From assembly GCA_013153795.1 (NCBI GenBank), contig JAADDV010000028.1, positions 1 through 12,864 on the forward strand: a stretch of 12,864 nt of DNA. The letters run 5' to 3'. The stretch's first letter is position 1, and each line of letters starts with the position of its first letter. The notes below the pieces were generated by a model. It was not told the DNA's origin. It worked only from the letters and a program-made list of their open reading frames with translations, and did not search any database. This document shows, piece by piece, positions 7,399 through 11,903 of this stretch. Origin of the DNA: Aquificota bacterium (GTDB taxonomy: Bacteria; Aquificota; Aquificia; Aquificales; Hydrogenothermaceae). Made by a program: the position numbers and the translations under genes.

Positions 7399-8471
7399 GT
7401 AGTTGAGCCTTCTTCATCAAGATAAAGCTCTCTAAAGACTTCATCTTTTATTTGCTCATTTTCTCCTTTAAATCCGGGCATTGCTTCAATTCTATACCAT
7501 GCAGAGCGATACCAGATATCTGAAGGACCTTTAGATACTGGTGCTATTTTTTGAGCTCTTGTCTCTTCGTGATATTCCCAATTCATATAAGCATTAAAAT
7601 CCTGAATAATATCTGTTATAACCATTCCATAATCATTTAAAAGCGCTTTTTGGAATTGTTGCCATCTATTTAAAGAAGAGTCTCTTAATGTAAGACCAAA
7701 ATAGCCTGCACAACCCTCTTCTCTAAGTGCAGCAATTCCTCTAGCAATAAAGGCTTTAAAAGCTTTGACTGTCTCTGGAGGGTCTGTAATGAAAACATCA
7801 AAAGCTCCAATCCATTCTTCTGGGAAAGGATTTCTAAGGTCAAATCTTATTGCTTCGGCATTATCTATTCCAAGCTCTTTAAATATTCTATTGTCAAAAT
7901 CTATTGCTCTTTCATCTATATCTAAAATTAAAACTCTTCGAGGAAGACCAGTTAATGCAACAGCTAAACCTGTAAGGTCATCTTCAGCACCCATTACAAG
8001 AATATCTCTGTTTCTTAAATCTTCTCTGGAGTCTAAAAATAAAACCCTAGATATAGTAGTTTCAGGAGTTACAGACCCTTGATCATATTCCTGAATAGCT
8101 TTAGGTCTATCTTTTGTAAGTTGAAGGAATGTTCTATACCAGTCTTTATTTGCATAAAAAGGAATTCCTCTTCCTTCACAAGCTTGACATGTGTAGTCAA
8201 CATAAGGGGGTATATTTAATTCTTTTATAAGGTTATATCCTTTTTCTGTAAGGTAAATTTCATCATTTTCAACTTTAACAAATCCTTCTTCTATAAGACC
8301 TTTAACTATTTCTGATGCAGCAGGGACAGGAAGGTCAGAATAATCAACAACTTTCCAAAAATCTGATGTTACTTGTAATGCCGCAAGAATTCTTTCTACA
8401 TTCCTTGGAATGAGCCTGATTTTAGTTTTCTCTGTTGCCTTTTGAGCAATTTTTTTTAAAATCTCTGTCAA
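7395..8471 (-). CDS. bpsA: N4-bis(aminopropyl)spermidine synthase BpsA (branched-chain polyamine synthase)
   Basis: Adds aminopropyl groups from decarboxylated S-adenosylmethionine to the central nitrogen of spermidine, making quaternary branched polyamines that protect nucleic acids at high temperature. The 358 residues have an N-terminal winged-helix-like region (about 25-85), a CxxC pair (C95, C98) in YTCQACEGRG, and a Rossmann methyltransferase-like domain with GAEDDLTG (161-168), LDID (183-186) and DPPE (230-233), the DUF43 signature. As I recall it, the family's acidic motif is GDDD; here the aligned stretch reads AEDD, a conservative change worth noting. TTG start at 8471 with AAGGAGG 7 bases upstream; an ATG in that position is not available. 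It sits 15 bases after speE on the same strand, forming a two-gene polyamine operon. The C-terminal tail is acidic (LDEEG), as expected for a flexible end. Confidence 0.92.
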   Translation of the reverse strand: MTEILKKIAQKATEKTKIRLIPRNVERILAALQVTSDFWKVVDYSDLPVPAASEIVKGLIEEGFVKVENDEIYLTEKGYNLIKELNIPPYVDYTCQACEGRGIPFYANKDWYRTFLQLTKDRPKAIQEYDQGSVTPETTISRVLFLDSREDLRNRDILVMGAEDDLTGLAVALTGLPRRVLILDIDERAIDFDNRIFKELGIDNAEAIRFDLRNPFPEEWIGAFDVFITDPPETVKAFKAFIARGIAALREEGCAGYFGLTLRDSSLNRWQQFQKALLNDYGMVITDIIQDFNAYMNWEYHEETRAQKIAPVSKGPSDIWYRSAWYRIEAMPGFKGENEQIKDEVFRELYLDEEGSTT

Positions 8472-8486
8472 TGGCTTACCTCCTTC

Positions 8487-9317
8487 TTAAGATTTATTGA
8501 TAATATCCTGAACAAATTTTGGAAGGGAAAATAAACAATCATAAATGCTATCACAGAAGTATTTTGTTTTCAATTCTTTAACTTTTTCTGGTCTTTTTGT
8601 ATTGACTACATCAATATAATCAGAAGCGATAGTAAAACTCCACATTCCTGAAGGATAAGTAGGGACAAAAGCAAGATAAACTCCTACATTTCTAAAAACT
8701 TTTTTAATCTGAGAGATAGCTTTTTTAAAATATTCTTCTTGAAGGATTGGAGATTCTGTTTGAGCTACCATAATTCCATCTTTTTTTAAAGAAGCTTTTA
8801 CTTTTTCATAAAATTCTTTGCTAAAAAGCACTTCTGAAGCTCCCACAGGGTCAGAGGAATCTAGAAAAATAACATCATAATAATTTTTCTTTTCTTCTAA
8901 AAAAGCATTTCCATCTTCTATAAAAATTTTTACTTTTGGGTCTCTTAGTTTTTCAGAAATAGTTGGAAGATATTTTTCTGCAGCTATTATTACTTCTTCA
9001 TCAATTTCACAAAGATGGACTTCTTTAACAGAGGGATGTTTTAATGCTTCTCTAACACTTCCTCCATCTCCTCCTCCAATAATTAAAACTCTTTCTGGAT
9101 TTGGATGGGCAAGTAATCCTGGATGAACGAGCATTTCATGATATATATATTCATCTCTTTCTGTTGTTTGTATCAAGCCATCAATCACAAGCATTTTTCC
9201 AAATTCTGGAGTTTCTAAAATGAGAATTTCTTGATATTTTGATTTTATTTTCTTTACTTCAGTTGCTTTTACAGTTAATCCAACATTTTCAGTCCAATAC
9301 TCTGTAAACCATATCAA
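8487..9317 (-). CDS. speE: Polyamine aminopropyltransferase (spermidine synthase) SpeE
   Basis: Transfers an aminopropyl group from decarboxylated S-adenosylmethionine to putrescine, or in many thermophiles to agmatine. The 276 residues match the family: TERDEYIYHEMLVHP (52-66), the nucleotide site GGGDGGSVRE (81-90), CEID (103-106), EDG (134-136), the catalytic loop DSSDPVG (153-159) and PTYPSGMWSF (219-228). TTG start at 9317 with GGAGGG 6 bases upstream; the nearby ATG is in another frame. First gene of the speE-bpsA operon, so its product probably feeds BpsA. No S-adenosylmethionine decarboxylase gene lies in the window. The amine acceptor cannot be settled from sequence alone. A 12-base perfect palindrome, TATCAATTGATA (9312-9323), overlaps the start codon. 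Confidence 0.95.
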   Translation of the reverse strand: MIWFTEYWTENVGLTVKATEVKKIKSKYQEILILETPEFGKMLVIDGLIQTTERDEYIYHEMLVHPGLLAHPNPERVLIIGGGDGGSVREALKHPSVKEVHLCEIDEEVIIAAEKYLPTISEKLRDPKVKIFIEDGNAFLEEKKNYYDVIFLDSSDPVGASEVLFSKEFYEKVKASLKKDGIMVAQTESPILQEEYFKKAISQIKKVFRNVGVYLAFVPTYPSGMWSFTIASDYIDVVNTKRPEKVKELKTKYFCDSIYDCLFSLPKFVQDIINKS

Positions 9318-9389
9318 TTGATACCCTCCAAAATTTTAATCTTTGTCTATAATAATAACATTTAGAGAAAATTTAGGAGAAAAAATAAA
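9318..9389. promoter_or_regulatory. Divergent promoter region between speE and the SDR gene
   Basis: A 72-base spacer. On the plus strand TATAAT at 9348-9353 is a perfect -10 box, but no -35 stands out at normal spacing. AGGAG at 9375-9379 serves the SDR gene. On the minus strand the speE signals must lie in the same A/T stretch, with GGAGGG at 9329-9324; no clear -10/-35 pair can be chosen. Confidence 0.4.
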
Positions 9390-10085
9390 ATGGATAAAAA
9401 CATATTTATAACTGGAATAGGCTCAGGCTATGGAAAAGCATTAGCCAAACTTTTTTTAGAGAAAGGTTATACTGTTTATGCTTTAGGAAGAAAAATTCCC
9501 GAAGATTTAAAAAATAAAGTTTTTTTTCAAAAATGTGATTTAAAAGCTTTAGAAACTGTGTATAAATCTGTTGAAAATCTTTTAAAAGATGTTAAAAAAT
9601 TAGAATTTGTTATTTTAAATGCTGGTCTTTTAACTGAGCTAAAAGATATTCATGATACTCCTATATATGAAATGGAAGATATGATGGATATAAATGTATG
9701 GGCAAATAAGATTATTTTAGATTTTTTTATAGATAAAAAGATAAATATTGATATGATTATTGCTATTTCTTCAGGAGCTTCTGTTAATGGAAATAGAGGA
9801 TGGCATGGCTATTCAATATCAAAAGCTGCTTTAAATATGCTTATAAAACTTTATTCTCGAGAAATGGAAAAAACTCATCTTATTTCTTTAGCTCCGGGAC
9901 TTATTTTAACTCCGATGTTAGAAAATTTTGTTTTATCTGCAGATGAAATAAAGTTTCCTTCTGTAAAAAGAATTAAAGAAGCTAAAAAAATGACCCCTGA
10001 AGAAGCTGCAAAACTTCTTTTTTCTAATTTAGAAAAATTTAAGTCCTTCCCTTCTGGCTCATATATAGATATTAGAAATATTTAA
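9390..10085 (+). CDS. Short-chain dehydrogenase/reductase (SDR) family protein
   Basis: An NAD(P)-dependent classical SDR. The 231 residues contain the cofactor motif TGIGSGYG (8-15), CDL (49-51) for the adenine ring, NAG (77-79), the active-site asparagine N102, serine S127/S128 in ISSGAS, and the catalytic YSISK with Y141 and K145, then APG (168-170). All catalytic residues are intact. The basic residue R34 after strand 2 hints at NADP preference. Substrate unknown: neither the sequence nor the neighbours (polyamine genes divergent, a gene-poor region downstream) indicate one. ATG start with AGGAG 10 bases upstream, a slightly long spacing. It appears to be transcribed alone. Confidence 0.85.
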   Translation: MDKNIFITGIGSGYGKALAKLFLEKGYTVYALGRKIPEDLKNKVFFQKCDLKALETVYKSVENLLKDVKKLEFVILNAGLLTELKDIHDTPIYEMEDMMDINVWANKIILDFFIDKKINIDMIIAISSGASVNGNRGWHGYSISKAALNMLIKLYSREMEKTHLISLAPGLILTPMLENFVLSADEIKFPSVKRIKEAKKMTPEEAAKLLFSNLEKFKSFPSGSYIDIRNI

Positions 10086-10102
10086 TAAACAAAAAAGATT
10101 TT

Positions 10103-10142
10103 AAAAACTGACATGATAGTGTAAAATAGTTTCACAGTTTTT
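10103..10142 (+). terminator. Possible terminator of the SDR gene
   Basis: AAAAACTG (10103-10110) pairs with CAGTTTTT (10135-10142), with T-rich sequence at the end. The 24-base loop is long and the stem is mostly A-T, so this is a weak candidate 18 bases after the SDR stop. Confidence 0.35.
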
Positions 10143-10188
10143 ATTGTGGTTTCTTGAAAGAAGAATAAGAAAAAGGCGAGCATTTTTG

Positions 10189-10238
10189 AAAATTTAGAAA
10201 ATATGATTTAAATCATATTTAATTTTTTCTAAAATTTT
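10189..10238. repeat. Long AT-rich inverted repeat around an 18-base perfect palindrome
   Basis: The perfect palindrome ATATGATTTAAATCATAT (10201-10218) is extended outward by 10189-10200 pairing with 10226-10238. The extension has one bulged A (10234), and a 7-base bulge (10219-10225) separates it from the palindrome. About 21 base pairs result, all A-T but one. No T-run follows, so it is not a typical terminator; it could be a cruciform, a protein site or a relic of element ends. Confidence 0.7.
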
Positions 10239-10270
10239 TGATAAAAGTAGATTAAGGTTTTTGTAAGTGT

Positions 10271-10300
10271 TTGAAAATTAGGGAAAATTTAAATTATAAG
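10271..10300 (+). promoter_or_regulatory. Candidate promoter within the gene-poor region
   Basis: TTGAAA (10271-10276) and TATAAG (10295-10300) are separated by 18 bases, or TTATAA (10294-10299) by 17. A transcript would start near 10307, just before a 7-bp hairpin (CGATATG 10313-10319 with CATATCG 10330-10336). Chance matches are common in this composition. Confidence 0.4.
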
Positions 10301-10326
10301 ATAATAACAAAGCGATATGGTTTGTG

Positions 10327-10464
10327 ATGCATATCGAAAATTGGGAAATACTTGAGCATCAAGCATTAGAAGGAGATGAAAAGGATTATTGCAAATTAAT
10401 TGCATTTGCAAAGTGCTCGCTGAACATATTAAATAAAAGCTCTTGCTCTTACCCGCCTTCTTAA
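10327..10464 (+). CDS. Hypothetical 45-residue open frame
   Basis: ATG at 10327 opens 45 codons with protein-like composition (MHIENWEILEHQ at the start, then GDEKDYCKLIAFAKC, ending CSYPPS). The frame is open upstream to 10300, giving IWFVMHIENW if read through. There is no good ribosome binding site before the ATG. After the stop at 10462 the same frame stays readable for 13 more codons. I do not recognise it. It may be a real small protein, the surviving start of a decayed gene, or chance within an RNA gene; it contains the palindromic element at 10389-10412. Confidence 0.22.
   Translation: MHIENWEILEHQALEGDEKDYCKLIAFAKCSLNILNKSSCSYPPS
10389..10412. repeat. Copy C of the TGCAAA-type palindromic element
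   Basis: These 24 bases match the element at 11867-11890 upstream of metE at 23 positions. The core is TGCAAA-TTA-ATTGCA, one base short of the perfect TGCAAA-N3-TTTGCA symmetry seen in the two metE copies; the outer arms TTGCAAAT and ATTTGCAA are perfectly complementary with a 7-base loop. It is not next to a gene start. Confidence 0.6.
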
Positions 10465-10532
10465 GGGTATTGCGACCTTCTGAATGAAAGTGCTTTGTTT
10501 GAGTAAATTTCTATGAACTTGCTCTTACCCGC
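10442..10532 (+). repeat. Direct repeat of CTTGCTCTTACCCGC, 76 bases apart
   Basis: Exact 15-base copies lie at 10442-10456 and 10518-10532. Each is preceded by AGTGCT at nearly the same distance (10412 and 10489), and TCTGAAT follows both (10479 and 10545), so two diverged units of about 76 bases are suggested. GC-rich for this genome. Not a CRISPR array: only two units, with little conserved outside the 15-base block. Confidence 0.6.
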
Positions 10533-10621
10533 TTATGAAACTGGTCTGAATCCTTAACCAAGTAAAGCTTTCATGTTGAACGTTAGTTTGATGCTTTTGC
10601 AAACTTAGTGTTTATTGTCAG

Positions 10622-10643
10622 CTTGGGATTTATCCCAGTTTTT
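10622..10643 (+). terminator. Terminator-like hairpin
   Basis: TGGGA-TTTA-TCCCA (10624-10637), closed further by C10622/G10638 with one bulge, and followed by TTTTT (10639-10643). Short but well shaped; it could end the candidate RNA starting near 10307. Confidence 0.4.
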
Positions 10644-10652
10644 GAGGATATT

Positions 10653-10712
10653 ATGATGTTGATTTCTATGGACAGAGTTTTAGTATTTATAGATTGCTTT
10701 TATTTACCTTAG
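10653..10712 (+). pseudogene. Relic resembling the N-terminus of a NYN-domain (DUF88) protein
   Basis: A 19-codon frame reads MMLISMDRVLVFIDCFYLP before TAG. NYN/LabA-type nuclease domains commonly begin MDRV-x-x-FIDG-x-NLY, where the Asp is catalytic. The match here covers MDRVLVFID, then Cys replaces Gly and Tyr replaces Asn, and the reading frame ends. GAGG lies 5 bases before the first ATG. The downstream bases show no continuation. The call rests on a short motif and is tentative; an unrelated chance frame is possible. Confidence 0.3.
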
Positions 10713-10772
10713 AGACTAATTCAAATCATTAATTTCAAAATTTAGTTAGGTTAAGTTTTGGGATTTTTGTAG

Positions 10773-10819
10773 TATTTTGACCAAGCAGCTTATAGCAACT
10801 TGGTCAAAATAATATTTTT
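10773..10819 (+). terminator. Strong hairpin between the gene-poor region and yicC
   Basis: A perfect 13-bp stem (TATTTTGACCAAG at 10773-10785 with its complement at 10799-10811), a 13-base loop containing a small GCT/AGC inner pairing, and ATTTTT just after on the plus strand. The T-run orientation suits plus-strand transcripts from the gene-poor region. It begins to overlap the yicC stop at 10818-10820, so it may also stop yicC transcription from the other side, with a poorer U-tract. Confidence 0.75.
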
Positions 10820-11675
10820 ATTCAATATTTTGAACTTGCTGGCGAATTTTCTCTAGCTGAGTTTTCATCTCAACAATATATTCAGAAAACCATGGCATTT
10901 TTGTTCCCATAGTATTTATTTCTCTATGCATTTCCTGACATAGAAAATCAAGTTTTCTTCCAATAGGCTGGTCTAACTGAATCAGCTCTTTGAAACGTTT
11001 TATATGAGATTTTAACCTGACTATTTCTTCTGTAATATCCATTTTATCAGCTAATATAGTAGCTTCAATAAAAGCCCTTTCTGAAAATTCTTCCCCTAAA
11101 AGCTCTTTTAATTTTTCTGTAATTCTTTCTTTTGCTTTTTCAATAATTTTTTCCTTTTGATTTTCAATTTTTGATAAATATTCTTCTATTATAGAAAGCC
11201 TGTTTTTTATATCCTCTATAAGCTTTTCTCCTTCTTTTTTTCTTTCTTCTTTCAAGGCTTCACATGCTTCTTCTACTACCTCAAAAATATTTTTCTTTAA
11301 TTCCTCGTCTATAACTGTTTCCTCTGTTTCTGAAGCTAAACTAGAAGCAAGGTCATATATTTTGTCATGAGATAGAGAAAGACCTACTTCTTCCATTATT
11401 TTTTTAATACTTTCAACAGAAATTTTTAAATTTTCAACATTCATAAATATCTTAGGCTGTTTATATTTAATATCTATAAAAACCTGAAAACTTCCTCTTT
11501 CAAAATGTTTTTTTATTAGATTTCTTAACTCTAAATCTATAAAGAACAAAATATCTTTGGGTCCTTTAATGCTGATATCAATGCTCTTATTATTTACAGA
11601 TTTGATTCTTACTGAGATTTCATAATCTCCAAAATCTTTAGAAGCATATCCAAAACCTGTCATACTATACGGCAT
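10818..11675 (-). CDS. yicC: YicC/YloC-family endoribonuclease-associated protein
   Basis: Widely conserved bacterial protein linked to RNA turnover; YicC homologues have been described as endoribonucleases or as adaptors that promote small-RNA decay. The 285 residues are full length. The N-terminal hallmark is YSMTGFGYA (3-11), followed by the VNNKSIDI block (27-34). The middle is strongly helical and charged (about 125-195). The C-terminal DUF1732 segment has ADKMDITEEIVRLKSH (209-224) and GRKLDFLCQEMHREINTMG (239-257). ATG at 11675 has AAGGAG 6 bases upstream; the later Met5 is inside the conserved motif, so the first Met is right. In many bacteria gmk and rpoZ follow yicC, but here it faces the gene-poor region and stands alone, divergent from metE. 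Confidence 0.93.
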   Translation of the reverse strand: MPYSMTGFGYASKDFGDYEISVRIKSVNNKSIDISIKGPKDILFFIDLELRNLIKKHFERGSFQVFIDIKYKQPKIFMNVENLKISVESIKKIMEEVGLSLSHDKIYDLASSLASETEETVIDEELKKNIFEVVEEACEALKEERKKEGEKLIEDIKNRLSIIEEYLSKIENQKEKIIEKAKERITEKLKELLGEEFSERAFIEATILADKMDITEEIVRLKSHIKRFKELIQLDQPIGRKLDFLCQEMHREINTMGTKMPWFSEYIVEMKTQLEKIRQQVQNIE

Positions 11676-11791
11676 AGAATTCTCCTTACAAGCACAAATT
11701 TTGATGATTTATTTTAATATAACTTTGTTATTAATTTTTCTCTTTTAAAAACTATATTTGCTCTTTTTAACAAAGTCTTAGGTTTTATTCT

Positions 11792-11820
11792 TTTGGGTTT
11801 ACATACTCTATATATATAAA
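11792..11820 (+). promoter_or_regulatory. Candidate metE promoter
   Basis: TTTGGG (11792-11797), a 17-base gap and TATAAA (11815-11820) is the best-spaced pair ahead of metE; TTTACA at 11798-11803 is a better -35 sequence but is badly spaced from it. Either choice puts the start of transcription within or beside the first palindromic element. Confidence 0.3.
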
Positions 11821-11844
11821 CTATTTGCAAATAGTTTGCATTTG
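11821..11844 (+). promoter_or_regulatory. Palindromic element A upstream of metE (putative operator)
   Basis: CTATTTGCAAATAG (11821-11834) is a perfect 14-base palindrome and overlaps TGCAAA-TAG-TTTGCA (11826-11840). It shares 18 of 20 bases with element B from TTGCAAAT onward. Lying just after the likely -10, it is well placed for a repressor; the regulator is unknown to me. Confidence 0.5.
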
Positions 11845-11866
11845 AATTTTGAGTATGCTTTAATAA

Positions 11867-11890
11867 TTGCAAATTATTTGCATTTGCAAA
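11867..11890 (+). promoter_or_regulatory. Palindromic element B upstream of metE (putative operator)
   Basis: TGCAAAT-T-ATTTGCA (11868-11882) is a perfect inverted repeat, extended by TTGCAAA. It starts exactly 42 bases after element A (11825 to 11867), about four helical turns, so both would face the same side of the DNA. It abuts the AGGAGG of metE (11891-11896), so a bound protein or RNA fold could also block translation. Confidence 0.5.
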
Positions 11891-11903
11891 AGGAGGGTTT
11901 TTC

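Larger units (their letters stand above)
10307..10643 (+). ncRNA. Candidate structured RNA of unknown class
   Basis: The interval from the candidate start near 10307 to a terminator-like hairpin at 10622-10643 would give an RNA of about 337 bases. Locally it has hairpins at 10313-10336, 10351-10363 (CTTGA-GCA-TCAAG) and 10389-10411 (TTGCAAAT/ATTTGCAA). The part from about 10410 to 10580 is noticeably richer in G and C than the surrounding non-coding DNA, as expected for structured RNA in an AT-rich thermophile. An alternative end is the stronger hairpin at 10773-10811. I do not recognise a known family, and the same stretch also holds a 45-codon open frame, so a decayed gene is the main competing reading. 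Confidence 0.3.
10086..10817. other. 732-base region without a conventional gene
   Basis: Between the SDR gene and yicC no frame is open beyond about 55 codons. The region holds the separate items listed here: a weak terminator, a long AT-rich hairpin, a plausible promoter, a paired 15-base motif, a 45-codon frame, a relic resembling a NYN-domain start and a strong terminal hairpin. GCGAGCA at 10176-10182 is complementary to TGCTCGC at 10414-10420, extendable to 11 bp with one wobble, and could close a large fold or mark element ends. It shows none of the signature sequences I know for RNase P RNA, tmRNA, SRP RNA or tRNA. Confidence 0.6.

Noticed and set aside
7765..8082. Open frame of 105 codons on the plus strand inside bpsA
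   Set aside because: It is the antisense shadow of the conserved BpsA catalytic domain, serine-rich and without recognisable motifs.
10535..10555. tRNA T-arm-like GGTCTGAATCC
   Set aside because: It lacks the TTCGA/TTCAA loop, and no acceptor stem, D-arm or anticodon arm can be built around it.
10412..10580. CRISPR-like array from the repeated CTTGCTCTTACCCGC
   Set aside because: Only two copies, a 15-base core, no further regular units on either side and no cas gene in the window.
10300..10643. RNase P RNA, tmRNA or SRP RNA
   Set aside because: The length would suit the first two, but the conserved blocks (GAGGAAAGTCC type, a tRNA-like end with ACCA, GGAAGGAAGCAG type) are absent.
11821..11903. 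SAM or cobalamin riboswitch before metE
   Set aside because: The leader is under about 90 bases, almost all A/T, and lacks the conserved helices and B12-box sequence.
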